Notes: generated by a model from the letters alone, not told the origin. DNA of 64,000 bases from Nocardia sp. alder85J (GCF_020176955.2 NZ_JAIUCZ020000003.1:310001-374000); one strand, 5' to 3'. Counted from the first letter of the stretch, positions 9,096 to 18,315 are shown. Numbers and translations: made by a program.

Positions 9096-10096
9096 AGATT
9101 CTCTACATCGGCGACGACTGGGTGGGCAGCAACGCCCGGTCGCTGGCCGACGGTTTCCGCGAGGCCGGTCACGAGGTCCTGGTGGTCGACTCCACGAGTG
9201 TCACACTGCCGCCGCGACTTTCGCCGCCGTGGATCTACTCCAAGCTGGCCCGCCGTCGCGCCGGATGGGACGTGGCCGCGGTGCACGACGAGATCGACCG
9301 GCTGGCAGCCGATTTCGCGCCCGACGTGCTGTTCGCCTTCAAGGCCGTGCATCTGGATCAGCAACGGCTGCTGTCGGTTCCGGCACGGGTGCGGATCCAC
9401 TACAGCCCCGACGACGTGTCGAATCCGGAGAACACCAGCCCCGCCTACCTGGCCCACGAGGCGGGTTGGGACCTGATCGTCACCACGAAGCGGCACAACA
9501 TCACCGAGCTGCGGGACCGCGGCGCGCGGGCGGTGACCTATGTCGCCAGCGCCTACGATCCGGCCTGGCACCGGCCCTGCGCGCGCCGCGGCGGCGACCG
9601 GTTCCTGGTCGGCTTCATCGGGGCGCGCCGCCCCGACCGGACCGGCCTGCTGGTGGATCTGGCCCGGGAACACCGCGCGCGGCTGGCGGTCTACGGTCCC
9701 GGCTGGCGGCGGGAGCCCGGCCTGCTGCGCGCCGGGGCGACCGTGCGCGGACCGGTGTACGGCGAGCACTTCTCGGTGGCGGTCGCCGCGACGACCGCCA
9801 ACCTGGTGCTGCTCAACTCCGCCAACCGCGACACCCACACCTGCCGCAGCTTCGAGATTCCCGCCGCCGGTGGACTTTTCGTCGGCGAACGGACCGATGA
9901 GCACGCCGCGCTGCTGGCCGAGGACAGCGAATGCTTCCTGTTCTCCGGCGACGCCGAGTTGCGCGAGATCCTGGACCGGTGCGCCCGGCATCCCGGGCAG
10001 GCCGCCAAGGTGGCCGAGGCCGGATATCGGCGCATCGTCTCCGGTGGCCACCGTTACGTCGATCGCGCCCGCGAGATCATCGATGCGATCGCGTGA
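9092..10096 (+). CDS. CgeB-like glycosyltransferase
   Basis: A 334-residue protein resembling the CgeB/spore-maturation group of GT-B glycosyltransferases. It has an N-terminal KILYIGDDWVGSN segment and a C-terminal CRSFEIPAAGGLFVGE segment, the equivalent of the family's R-x-F-E-I-P signature. The GTG start is chosen because it overlaps the flippase stop in a GTGA; upstream in-frame sequence is only an antisense-like shadow of the flippase gene. It is the third glycosyltransferase of the operon. Confidence 0.84.
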   Translation: MKILYIGDDWVGSNARSLADGFREAGHEVLVVDSTSVTLPPRLSPPWIYSKLARRRAGWDVAAVHDEIDRLAADFAPDVLFAFKAVHLDQQRLLSVPARVRIHYSPDDVSNPENTSPAYLAHEAGWDLIVTTKRHNITELRDRGARAVTYVASAYDPAWHRPCARRGGDRFLVGFIGARRPDRTGLLVDLAREHRARLAVYGPGWRREPGLLRAGATVRGPVYGEHFSVAVAATTANLVLLNSANRDTHTCRSFEIPAAGGLFVGERTDEHAALLAEDSECFLFSGDAELREILDRCARHPGQAAKVAEAGYRRIVSGGHRYVDRAREIIDAIA

Positions 10097-10162
10097 GTTC
10101 CGGGGCGCCGGAGCACGCCCGATGATCGCCGGCGGCCGGCCCGGCCCGGCGCGGGCCCCGCG

Positions 10163-11758
10163 ATGAACGGCTCGGCGTCGACGGAAGTACTGCTGGTGGC
10201 CGGCGCGCTGGGGATCATCGTGCTGGCCGCCTTCCGGCTGTCCGGGCCGATGCGGGTGTTCCTGATCGCGCAGGGCGCGTTCTGGGGGCTGTCGTACATC
10301 GCGGTGCCGTCGGTGCTGCTGACGGTGCAGCCGGATCCGCAGTACGGCGACAACCTGCCCGATCCGCGCCTGGCGGTACTCGGTTACGACCCCGGCATCG
10401 CGGCCGTGCTGCGGCCGGTGGTGTTCGGATTGTGGCTGTACGCCCTGATCGTGGTCGGCTACACGTTCTGGGCCCGGCGGCGCCGGACACCGGGGGCCGT
10501 CACCGGTTCCGGTTACTACGACGGGCCCGGCGGCGACTACCGCGCGCCGATCGCGAACAATCAGCGGTTCATCCGGACCCTCCTGGTGCTCTACGCCGTC
10601 GGGACCGTGGGCCGGCTGGCCGCGTTCGCCACCGGAAACGGCGGCAAGGCGGGCGAATTGGAGAGCCCGAACGCGATCCTCAACCTCGTCACCATCCTGG
10701 CCACCATCGGCGCGCTCGGACTGCTCATCTACGCCCGGCCCACCACCGGGCGCGGCATGCTGCTGATCGTCGGCGGCCTGACCTTCGGCGAACTGCTGTG
10801 GACGGCCGCCGTGCAGTCCAAGACCCCGATCATGGGCGCCGCGCTCGCGCTCGCCGTGCGCTTCGCGATGACCGGCTGGACCCGGCGCAAGGTGGTCACG
10901 GTCCTGGTGCTCACGGTGCTCGCCATCGGCGGCTTCGGCTGGTTGCAGTCGCTGAAGGCCAACGACGAGGCCAAAACGCAGTCCGTGCTGGCGGATTCGA
11001 GCTATCCGTCCTCGGTGCGCCCGTTCCTGAGCCTGTTGCGCCGGTTCGACGGCCTGGAGGCGGCGACCGACGCCTACTACGCCGGACCCGAATCCTGGCT
11101 GACACCGGACCAGACGCTGACGCACGCGCTGCAAACCCTGGTGCCGACCCAGTTGCTGGGCACCGAGAAGTTCCAGTCCGGCGCCGCCTGGGCGTCGGAG
11201 GTGCGCGGGCAGTCGGTGGACATGTCGGGGGTCGAGGTCTCGCTGGCCGAGGGCAACATCAACGAGGGCTACGTGCTGGGCGGATACACCGGTGTCGCGC
11301 TGGACGTCACCTTCACCTTCGTGATGCTGCTGATCTGGGCTCGGGCACTATATAATCCGCACATTCCGATGCCGGTCTTCGGACTGGCCCTGATCGAGGT
11401 TCCGGTGTTGTTCGAGCGCGGTTTCCTGGGCGCCTTCGAAACGCTCGGAAAGTACTTGCAGGCCATGGTGCTGGTCTGGATGGTGTATGTACTGGTCGGT
11501 GAGTACCAGCGACGCCGGGCGACGTCTGCGACGCCGCGACTGCCGTCCGACGATCTCGAGAATCCGTCCCTGATCACCGACATCCTCGGCAATCCCTCGC
11601 TGGCCACCGACGTGCTCGGGAATCCGTCCCTCGTCACGGACGTCTATCCGAGCGCGGCGCCGGCCACCGATGTGCACGGGAATCCGTCGCTGGTCACCGA
11701 CGTGCTCGACAACGCGTCACTGGTCACCTTGAAGATGAGAGCAGGACAATGGGTCTGA
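10163..11758 (+). CDS. Wzy-like membrane protein with C-terminal decapeptide repeats
   Basis: A 531-residue polytopic membrane protein with around ten hydrophobic segments up to about residue 450. Position (between the flippase and the chain-length protein), size and a long loop in the C-terminal half suggest the repeat-unit polymerase, but Wzy proteins share little sequence, so this is inference. Residues 465-524 are six tandem 10-residue units of consensus L-G-N-P-S-L-V-T-D-V (30 bp each). Four fit well, the fourth is diverged (YPSAAPATDV), and the last decays to LDNASLVTLK. This tail is not a usual Wzy feature. The stop overlaps the next gene by 10 bp. Confidence 0.72.
   Translation: MNGSASTEVLLVAGALGIIVLAAFRLSGPMRVFLIAQGAFWGLSYIAVPSVLLTVQPDPQYGDNLPDPRLAVLGYDPGIAAVLRPVVFGLWLYALIVVGYTFWARRRRTPGAVTGSGYYDGPGGDYRAPIANNQRFIRTLLVLYAVGTVGRLAAFATGNGGKAGELESPNAILNLVTILATIGALGLLIYARPTTGRGMLLIVGGLTFGELLWTAAVQSKTPIMGAALALAVRFAMTGWTRRKVVTVLVLTVLAIGGFGWLQSLKANDEAKTQSVLADSSYPSSVRPFLSLLRRFDGLEAATDAYYAGPESWLTPDQTLTHALQTLVPTQLLGTEKFQSGAAWASEVRGQSVDMSGVEVSLAEGNINEGYVLGGYTGVALDVTFTFVMLLIWARALYNPHIPMPVFGLALIEVPVLFERGFLGAFETLGKYLQAMVLVWMVYVLVGEYQRRRATSATPRLPSDDLENPSLITDILGNPSLATDVLGNPSLVTDVYPSAAPATDVHGNPSLVTDVLDNASLVTLKMRAGQWV
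11555..11734 (+). repeat. six tandem 30-bp units encoding decapeptide repeats
   Basis: Six in-frame 30-bp units start at 11555, 11585, 11615, 11645, 11675 and 11705 within the 3' end of the Wzy-like gene. At protein level four units match [LH]-x-N-P-S-L-x-T-D-[IV]. Synonymous differences between units show they have diverged at DNA level while the peptide was kept. The repeat ends just before the ribosome binding site of the next gene. Confidence 0.9.
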
Positions 11759-13068
11759 CCGATTTCTGGCGGCTGGTCAAGCGCCGCTGGCCGATCATCG
11801 CCACGGTGTTCGTGCTCTGCCTCGGCGCCTCCTACGGCTACCTGCGCACGCTGCCGGTGACCTACACCGCCTCGAGCACCTGCTACGTCACGATGGCGAC
11901 CGGGACCTCGGTCAACGACTCCTACCAGGGCGGCATGGCCGCGCAGCAGCGCGTGCGTTCCTACCTCGGCCTGGTCACCAGCGAGGCCGTGGCGCAACGG
12001 GTCAAGGACCAGCTCGGGCTGAGCGTCTCCGCCGGTGAGCTGCGCGGCCGCATCGCCGCGGCCTCGCCGCCGGCGACCACGATCGTGGTGGTGTCGGTGC
12101 ACGACTCGACCGCCGAGGGGGCGCGGCGGCTGACCAACGAGGTGGTCTCGCAGTTCCGGGCGCTGGTCGACCAGTTGGAAACCATCCAGTCGGATGCCGC
12201 GCCCGCGGCCCGGGTGGCCGTCGTCGACCAGGCCCAGACCCCGTCCGCGCCGAGCGGTCCGCAGTCCACACGCATTCTGGCGCTGGGCGCTCTGGCCGGC
12301 CTGGTGCTGGGCCTGCTCGCGGCCCTGGCCCGGCAGCGGCTGGATCGCCGGCTGCGCAGCTCCGAGGAGGTGGCGACGGTGGTGCCGGTGCCGATCCTCG
12401 GCATCGTCGACGAGGGCCGGCCCAGCGCGGCCGGTGAGCTGCGCCGGTTGCGCACCCGCGTCACCGAACATCCCGATGTCCGGACCGTGCTGGTCGCCCC
12501 GTTCTCCCCGAACTCCAGGCCGGAAGTGGCGATCGGGCTGGCGCAGTCGCTCGGCGACGCCGGGGCCCGGGTGGTGCTGGTCGACGCCGATACCGGTGGC
12601 CACGGCAGTTCCGAACATCTGTCGGTGAAATCCGCGATCGGCCTCGGCGAGCTGCTGAAGCACGCCAGCCCGCTCGACGATGCCGTCATCCCGTGGGAGG
12701 AGGCCGGGATCTGGTTCCTGCCGGTCGGCGCGGTCGACGAGCACACCTCGGATCTGCTGGCCTCGCGGCGCTTCGCCGAGATCATGGCCAAGTTGCGCAG
12801 TGAATTCGACTACATCGTGATGGAGTGCGCCGCGGTCACCGCGGCGGCCGACGCCGTCACGCTGGCCGGCTGCGCCGACACCACCCTCGGGGTGGTGGAG
12901 TTGGGCCGGACCACCAGCACCCAGGTGAACGCGGCGGTGGCGACCTTCGGAGCCGGCAGCCCCCGGCTCGGCGGTGTGGTGGTGCTCTCGCTGCCGCCGC
13001 GACGCCGCAAGCTGTTGTCCCGCTCGAGTGGAGCCAAGAGTGGCAGTGGAGCCAAGAGTGGTAAGTGA
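11749..13068 (+). CDS. Wzz/CapA-like chain-length protein fused to a degenerate BY-kinase domain
   Basis: A 439-residue protein with the Wzz topology: a first membrane segment at about residues 15-31, an extracytoplasmic region, and a second segment at about 187-203. The cytoplasmic C-terminal part resembles CpsD-type tyrosine kinases and keeps the Walker A' strand VVLVDAD (275-281). Where Walker A (GxGKS/T) should be, it has APFSPNSRPEVAIG (250-263) with no Lys. No Tyr-rich tail is seen; the end is Ser/Gly/Lys-rich (SGAKSGSGAKSGK). It probably regulates polymer length without ATP-dependent autophosphorylation. The start has GCAGGA upstream inside the previous gene. Confidence 0.88.
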   Translation: MGLTDFWRLVKRRWPIIATVFVLCLGASYGYLRTLPVTYTASSTCYVTMATGTSVNDSYQGGMAAQQRVRSYLGLVTSEAVAQRVKDQLGLSVSAGELRGRIAAASPPATTIVVVSVHDSTAEGARRLTNEVVSQFRALVDQLETIQSDAAPAARVAVVDQAQTPSAPSGPQSTRILALGALAGLVLGLLAALARQRLDRRLRSSEEVATVVPVPILGIVDEGRPSAAGELRRLRTRVTEHPDVRTVLVAPFSPNSRPEVAIGLAQSLGDAGARVVLVDADTGGHGSSEHLSVKSAIGLGELLKHASPLDDAVIPWEEAGIWFLPVGAVDEHTSDLLASRRFAEIMAKLRSEFDYIVMECAAVTAAADAVTLAGCADTTLGVVELGRTTSTQVNAAVATFGAGSPRLGGVVVLSLPPRRRKLLSRSSGAKSGSGAKSGK

Positions 13069-13072
13069 TTCC

Positions 13073-14413
13073 GTGCACCGCCGGCGGCTGCTGGCGGTGA
13101 CCCTCGGCGCCGCTGCCGTCGGGTCGCTGGCGGCGTGCTCGTCACCGGAGGAGCCCGGACCGGGATTCCGGTCGCCGCACGTGACCGATGCCCCGGCCGC
13201 GCGCAACGTCCGCGATTTCGGCGCGGTGGGCGACGGCAAGGCCGACGACACCGCCGCCCTCGCGGCGGCGGCCGCGGCCGCCGGCGATCGGCCGCTGGTG
13301 CTCTACCTGCCCGCGGGGACGTACGGGGTGACGCGCTGGCCCGACCTGCCCGACTACGCCACCATCCTCGGCGACGGGGCCGATGTCACCACCGTCGCCT
13401 ACACCGGTGACGACACGCTGATCGCGCTGCGCGGCAAGCAGCGGGTCCGGTTCACCCGCCTCGGTTTCTACCTCTCGGGCCCGCGGTCGACGGCGATCCA
13501 GCTGACCGGAAGTTTCCGCTGTACCTTCGATTCGGTGGTGCTGCGCGGAAATCATCTGTCCAGCAATTTCCCGCAGTTCGCCGGTCAGCGCGGCGTGGTG
13601 CTCGACGGCAACACCGGTGGCGTCGCCTTCCTGAACTGCGACATCAACAACTTCGGGTTCGGGCTGGTCACCTCGTGCATCCAGAACTACATCACCTCCA
13701 GCAAGTTCACCAACAACCGGATCGGCGTCCTGGGCACCGGTAACGATCACAACGCCGGATTGGCGCTGTCCAACGTCGAATTCGTCTCCGACAACGATCC
13801 CCGGACCACCGACCGGCACATCCTCGTCGACGGCGCCGCGAACGACTGGTGGCTGACCAACGTGTGGTTCGAGGGCGCCGACACCGCGCTGTCGATCGGC
13901 GGTCCCGGCGGCGGCCCGGCCCAGTTCGGCATGGTCAACTGCAAGGTGGCCGCCCGCAACACCTGCCTCGACCTGATCAGCTGCCGGCAGCCCTATCTGG
14001 CCAACGTGCAGTTCGACCCCGACAGCGACACCCCACCGGTGGAGGTCCGCGTCGACCGGGTCGGCTGCCCCGAGGGCACCGCGATCAACCTCATCTCCGG
14101 CTCCCACGACGACGTCGACATCCGGGCCTTCCCCGACGGCTGGACCGTGATCGGCCGCAGCCGGGCCAACGCCGGCCGGTTCATCGGCACCACCATCGTG
14201 CAGGGCGCGGCCCCGGACACCGACATCATGCAGGTCCAGGATCCGAGCGGTACGGTTGTCGCTGCGGTGCTCCCCAGCGGCGCCTGGATGTCCGACCGAC
14301 CGGACGGCGGCGTCGTGCTGCGGGATCCGACGGGCGGCTACTGGCGGCTGGCGGTCGGCGTCGACGGCGTGGTGCACACTGCACCGCTGGGCAAGGTACG
14401 ACCACGAACGTGA
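13073..14413 (+). CDS. right-handed beta-helix lipoprotein (pectate lyase 3-like)
   Basis: A 446-residue exported protein. The N-terminus has a twin-arginine-like run (HRRRLLAV) followed by a lipobox with Cys at about residue 22 (SLAAC), so it is probably a membrane-anchored lipoprotein. After a short linker comes VRDFGAVGDGKADDTAAL, the typical opening of pectate-lyase-3/GH28-like beta-helix proteins, and many short repeats with Asn and Gly through the middle. Such proteins bind, cleave or trim polysaccharides, so it may process the polymer made by this locus. The GTG at 13073 lies 5 bp after the upstream stop; an in-frame GTG at 13058 is the alternative. Confidence 0.82.
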   Translation: MHRRRLLAVTLGAAAVGSLAACSSPEEPGPGFRSPHVTDAPAARNVRDFGAVGDGKADDTAALAAAAAAAGDRPLVLYLPAGTYGVTRWPDLPDYATILGDGADVTTVAYTGDDTLIALRGKQRVRFTRLGFYLSGPRSTAIQLTGSFRCTFDSVVLRGNHLSSNFPQFAGQRGVVLDGNTGGVAFLNCDINNFGFGLVTSCIQNYITSSKFTNNRIGVLGTGNDHNAGLALSNVEFVSDNDPRTTDRHILVDGAANDWWLTNVWFEGADTALSIGGPGGGPAQFGMVNCKVAARNTCLDLISCRQPYLANVQFDPDSDTPPVEVRVDRVGCPEGTAINLISGSHDDVDIRAFPDGWTVIGRSRANAGRFIGTTIVQGAAPDTDIMQVQDPSGTVVAAVLPSGAWMSDRPDGGVVLRDPTGGYWRLAVGVDGVVHTAPLGKVRPRT

Positions 14414-15783
14414 GCGGGCAGTTGGAGCGATTGATACTGGGGCCGGTGCGGTTGCACGGCAGTACGGTCGTGATCCGGCCACCACGCTTGGACGATCACC
14501 GCGCCTGGCGGGCGGTCCGGCTGCGCGATCGAGCCTGTATCGAACCCTTCTGGCACAGCTCGAGACTCGGCTGGGCCGAGCGGCACACCGAAAGACAATG
14601 GATCCGTGAGTATCTCGAGGTCCGGGCGGAGGAGCGCGCGGGCCGGCAGGTGCCGGGGGTGATCGAGGTCGACGGGCAGTTCGCGGGGCAGTGCGACCTG
14701 TGCCGGCTCGACTTCGACAACGGTAGCGCGGAACTGAGCATCTGGGTCGACTCCCGGCTGGCCCGGCAGGGCCTCGCCTGTGTCGCCCTGGGCCTGGTGC
14801 TCGACCACGCCTTCGACACCCTGGGGCTGGAACGCGTCGTCGCCCCGATCTCGCTCGGCAACGCCGGGGCGGTCGGATCGGCCAAACGGCTCGGTTTCGT
14901 GCGGGAGGCGCTCATGTCGCGCTACTTCGACGCCGGGGGCGCCCGCCGCGACCACTCGCTGTGGGCCCTGACCCGCGCGGAGATACCGCCGAAGGGCTTC
15001 ACGCAGCAGCAGATCCAGCTGGCACACGCGAGAAGTGATTCCTGGGAAGAGGTTTCGCACGAACCGCGGGACATCGTGCCGCGCACCGGAACCGCGGACC
15101 GCGCGAGCGGGGCGCCGACGAGCCGGGGGCACCGGCTGATCCGGAACGCGACCGTCCTGGCCCTGATCCTGCGGATGACCGCCGGCCGGATCCGGCGGCG
15201 GCTGCGCCTGTTGCGCGGCGACCAGCCGGTGCGACTGGCGGTGCCGGGCCATCCCGGTGTCGTGCTGCGCACCCGCACCCTCGCCGACGGCTCGCTGCGG
15301 CGGGCCGCGCGGGTACCGGACGGCACCCCGCCCGAACGCGCCGGACTGCTGCGCCAGCTGGTGCGCCGCCGCACCGGGTGGTGGCGCGAATTCGCCCGCA
15401 GCCGAGGCGGTTTGCGGTCGACCGGCGGGCTGGTGCTGGCGCTGGACGTGAACGGCCGCTACGCGGGCGAGTACCGCCTGTTCGACCTGGACATGTTCGA
15501 CCGCAACGCCCGGCTGGCCGGCTGGATCGATCCGGCGCGCGCCGACCTCGACATCCGCCGGGCGGCGATCCGGGCGATGCTGGACCACGCCTTCGGCCCG
15601 CTGGGCCTGTACCGGGTGGCGACCGAGATCGCCGTCACCGACACCGAATCCGCCGCGGTCGCCGCCCACGCGGGACTGCTCCAGGAGGGGATCGTGCGCA
15701 ACCACCTCGGCCGCACCGGTCATCGCGGCGACCACGGGCTCTGGGCGCTGAGCGTGGCCGAGCCGGACGGGGAGGGCCGCTGA
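14410..15783 (+). CDS. tandem double-GNAT acetyltransferase
   Basis: A 457-residue protein made of two GNAT-type acetyltransferase halves. The first half (about residues 10-185) has VVIRPPRLDDHRAW, an acetyl-CoA loop region around LARQGLACVALGLVLDHAF, and ends in DHSLWALTRAE. The second (about 270-450) repeats the pattern, with RRAAIRAMLDHAFGPLGLYR and GDHGLWALSVAE. A basic, partly hydrophobic linker around 225-255 joins them. The halves resemble RimJ/RimL-type GNATs. In this locus it probably N-acylates an amino sugar. The GTG overlaps the upstream stop (GTGA), and the TGA overlaps the next ATG. Confidence 0.87.
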   Translation: MSGQLERLILGPVRLHGSTVVIRPPRLDDHRAWRAVRLRDRACIEPFWHSSRLGWAERHTERQWIREYLEVRAEERAGRQVPGVIEVDGQFAGQCDLCRLDFDNGSAELSIWVDSRLARQGLACVALGLVLDHAFDTLGLERVVAPISLGNAGAVGSAKRLGFVREALMSRYFDAGGARRDHSLWALTRAEIPPKGFTQQQIQLAHARSDSWEEVSHEPRDIVPRTGTADRASGAPTSRGHRLIRNATVLALILRMTAGRIRRRLRLLRGDQPVRLAVPGHPGVVLRTRTLADGSLRRAARVPDGTPPERAGLLRQLVRRRTGWWREFARSRGGLRSTGGLVLALDVNGRYAGEYRLFDLDMFDRNARLAGWIDPARADLDIRRAAIRAMLDHAFGPLGLYRVATEIAVTDTESAAVAAHAGLLQEGIVRNHLGRTGHRGDHGLWALSVAEPDGEGR

Positions 15784-17120
15784 TGCGCAGCTTCGACCGC
15801 AGCAACGCCGCCCAGGAGCGGTTGCACGAACTGATTCCCGGTGGCGCGCACACCTATGCCCGCGGCTCGGACCAGTATCCGGAGTTCATGACCCCGATCC
15901 TGGTGCGCGGCAACGGGTGCCGGGTCTGGGACTGTGACGGCAACGAGTACGTCGAATACGGGATGGGGCTGCGCTCGGTCACCCTCGGGCACGGCTACCG
16001 GCCGGTGGTGGAGGCGGTGTCGCGCACCGTCGCCGACGGCGTCAACTTCTCCCGCCCGACCGAGCTGGAACTGCTCGCCGCCGAGGACTTCCTCACCCTG
16101 GTGCCCGGCGCGGACATGGTGAAGTTCGCCAAGAACGGCTCCGACGCCACCACCGCGGCGGTGCGGCTGGCCCGCGCGGCCACCGGCCGCGACACCGTCG
16201 CGATCTGCGATCAGCCGTTCTTCTCCGTCGACGACTGGTTCATCGGCACCACCGGGATGAACGCCGGCATCCCGGCCGCGGACAGCACCGTGCGGTTCCC
16301 CTACAACGATCTGGATTCGCTTGCTGCCGTGCTGGATTCGCATTCGGTGGCCTGCGTGATCATGGAGGCGGCGACGGCGCTGGCCGACCCCGCGCCCGGC
16401 TATCTGGCCGGGGTGCGCGCGCTGTGCGATCGGTACGGGACGCTGCTGGTGTTCGACGAGATGATCACCGGATTCCGGTGGTCGGCCGGTGGGGCGCAGG
16501 GGCTCTACCGGGTGATCCCCGACCTGTCCTGCTGGGGCAAGGCGATGGGGAACGGGTTCCCGATCTCCGCGCTGGCCGGTCGCCGGGAGTTCATGGAGCT
16601 CGGCGGCCTGCGCACCGAGCGGGACCGGGTGTTCCTGCTGTCCACCACGCACGGCCCGGAGACCGGTGCGCTGGCCGCCTTCCGGGCGGTGGTGCGGGCC
16701 TACGCCGAGACCGACCCGGTCGGCCGCATGGAACACGCCGGGCGCCGGCTGGCCGACGGCGTCAACGCCATCGCCGCGGACCTCGGCATCGGCGGCCACC
16801 TCGAGGTGCTCGGGCGGCCCTCCTGCCTGGTCTTCGTCACCCGCGACGCCGAGGGACGGCCGTCGCAGCCGTTCCGCACGTTGTTCCTCCAGGAACTGCT
16901 CGAACGCGGGGTGCTCGGGCAGTCCTTCGTCACCTCCGCCGCGCACACCGACGCGGATATCGACCACACCATCGAGGCGTGCCGGTCGGCCGCCGAAATC
17001 TACTGCCGCGCAGTGCAGCAGGGCAGTGTCGACGGCCTGCTGCACGGCCGTCCGGTGGCCCCGGCCATCCGCGCGCACGCCGCGCCCCGCTACATCGATC
17101 CCGTACGACAGGTGAGCTGA
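15783..17120 (+). CDS. class III PLP aminotransferase (glutamate-1-semialdehyde aminomutase-like)
   Basis: A 445-residue PLP-dependent class III aminotransferase resembling glutamate-1-semialdehyde 2,1-aminomutase. Visible motifs are NEYVEYGMGLRSVTLGH, FDEMITGFRWSAGGAQ and the PLP lysine K253 in CWGKAMGNG. Placement inside a polysaccharide operon suggests it installs an amino group on a sugar or an acyl decoration, rather than serving haem synthesis. The upstream double acetyltransferase would then acylate the amine; that pairing is inference. The ATG overlaps the previous stop. Confidence 0.9.
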   Translation: MRSFDRSNAAQERLHELIPGGAHTYARGSDQYPEFMTPILVRGNGCRVWDCDGNEYVEYGMGLRSVTLGHGYRPVVEAVSRTVADGVNFSRPTELELLAAEDFLTLVPGADMVKFAKNGSDATTAAVRLARAATGRDTVAICDQPFFSVDDWFIGTTGMNAGIPAADSTVRFPYNDLDSLAAVLDSHSVACVIMEAATALADPAPGYLAGVRALCDRYGTLLVFDEMITGFRWSAGGAQGLYRVIPDLSCWGKAMGNGFPISALAGRREFMELGGLRTERDRVFLLSTTHGPETGALAAFRAVVRAYAETDPVGRMEHAGRRLADGVNAIAADLGIGGHLEVLGRPSCLVFVTRDAEGRPSQPFRTLFLQELLERGVLGQSFVTSAAHTDADIDHTIEACRSAAEIYCRAVQQGSVDGLLHGRPVAPAIRAHAAPRYIDPVRQVS

Positions 17121-17163
17121 TGGCCCCGTCGTGCCCACCGCAGGTTCACCCGGAGGCCGTCCG

Positions 17164-18315
17164 ATGACCGCACCCCGCATCGCCCTGGTGCACGAGCGCT
17201 TCACCGAATACGGCGGCTCCGAGGCGGTGGTCGCGGAATTCATGAAGACCTGGCCGGGCTCGCCGGTGTTCGCCCCGCTGGCCACGCCCGACTGTGTCGG
17301 CCTGGTCCGGGCGGCGGCCACCCCCGACGACGGATCGACCGCGGCGGACCACCGGTTCCACACCAGCGTGCTGAACCGCGCCCACGATCTGATCGGGCGG
17401 CGTTCGCACGCACCGCTGCTGCCGCTGGTCCCCGCGGCGCTGCGCCGGTTGCCGCTGGCGGACCGGTTCGACACCGTGGTCGTCAGCCATCACGCCTTCG
17501 CCACCCAGGCGGTCTTCGCCACCGAGGCCCCGGTGGTGGCCTATGTGCACAGCCCGGCGCGGTGGGCGTGGGATCCGGCCTTCCGCGCCCGCGAGGCCGG
17601 CGGCCGGGCCGGGCGGGCGGCGCTGACGGCGCTGGGTGGGCTGGCCCGGCGGGGCGAACTGCGTGCCGCGCCGCGGCTGGCACGGGTGGTGGCCAATTCG
17701 CAGGCGGTCGCTGATCGGGTGCGCGACTGGTGGGGGCTGCCCGCCACCGTGGTGCACCCTCCGGTGCGCATCGACCGCTTCGCACCGGACACCGCGGCGA
17801 CCCGCGAGGACTTCTTCCTGGTCGCCGGGCGGCTGGTGCCCTACAAGCGCGCCGATCTCGCCATCCGTGCCGCCCGGCAGGCGGGGTGCCGGTTGATCGT
17901 GTTGGGCGAGGGGCGTTTTCGCGCCCAACTGGAAGCGATCGCGGGTCCGGAGACCACCTTCCTCGGCGCCGCGCCGGACGAGGTGCTGCTGGACACCTAC
18001 CGCCGCTGCCGCGCGCTGCTGATGCCCGGTGTCGAGGATTTCGGCATCGTCCCGGTGGAGGCGATGGCCTGCGGCACACCGGTACTCGCGGTCGGTGCCG
18101 GCGGCGCGGTGGACACGGTGCTCCCCGGAATCAGCGGCGAGCACGTCGAATTCGGTGACGACGACGCCGTGGTCGCCGAATTCGCCCGTGCCATGCGAGA
18201 TTTCGACGACGACGCCTACGACGCCAAGACGATCCGGGCGCATGCGGAGTCGTACTCCCCCAGCTCCTTCCGTCGTCGCATGTCGGAAGTTGTTGCCAAA
18301 ACCATGAATTCGTAA
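17164..18315 (+). CDS. glycosyltransferase family 4 (WbaZ/mannosyltransferase-like)
   Basis: A 383-residue GT4 enzyme of the WbaZ-like group. Visible are HERFTEYGGSEAVV near the N-terminus, YVHSPARWAWD in the middle, GRLVPYKRADLAI, and an intact donor motif EDFGIVPVE followed by AMACGTPV. GGAGG about 9 bases before the ATG at 17164 supports this start. It is the last gene of the rightward polysaccharide operon, 43 bp after the aminotransferase. Confidence 0.92.
   Translation: MTAPRIALVHERFTEYGGSEAVVAEFMKTWPGSPVFAPLATPDCVGLVRAAATPDDGSTAADHRFHTSVLNRAHDLIGRRSHAPLLPLVPAALRRLPLADRFDTVVVSHHAFATQAVFATEAPVVAYVHSPARWAWDPAFRAREAGGRAGRAALTALGGLARRGELRAAPRLARVVANSQAVADRVRDWWGLPATVVHPPVRIDRFAPDTAATREDFFLVAGRLVPYKRADLAIRAARQAGCRLIVLGEGRFRAQLEAIAGPETTFLGAAPDEVLLDTYRRCRALLMPGVEDFGIVPVEAMACGTPVLAVGAGGAVDTVLPGISGEHVEFGDDDAVVAEFARAMRDFDDDAYDAKTIRAHAESYSPSSFRRRMSEVVAKTMNS

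Noticed and set aside
8492..11134. An 880-codon minus-strand frame across the flippase, CgeB-like and Wzy-like genes
   Set aside because: It is the antisense shadow of three well-supported plus-strand genes with family motifs and overlaps.
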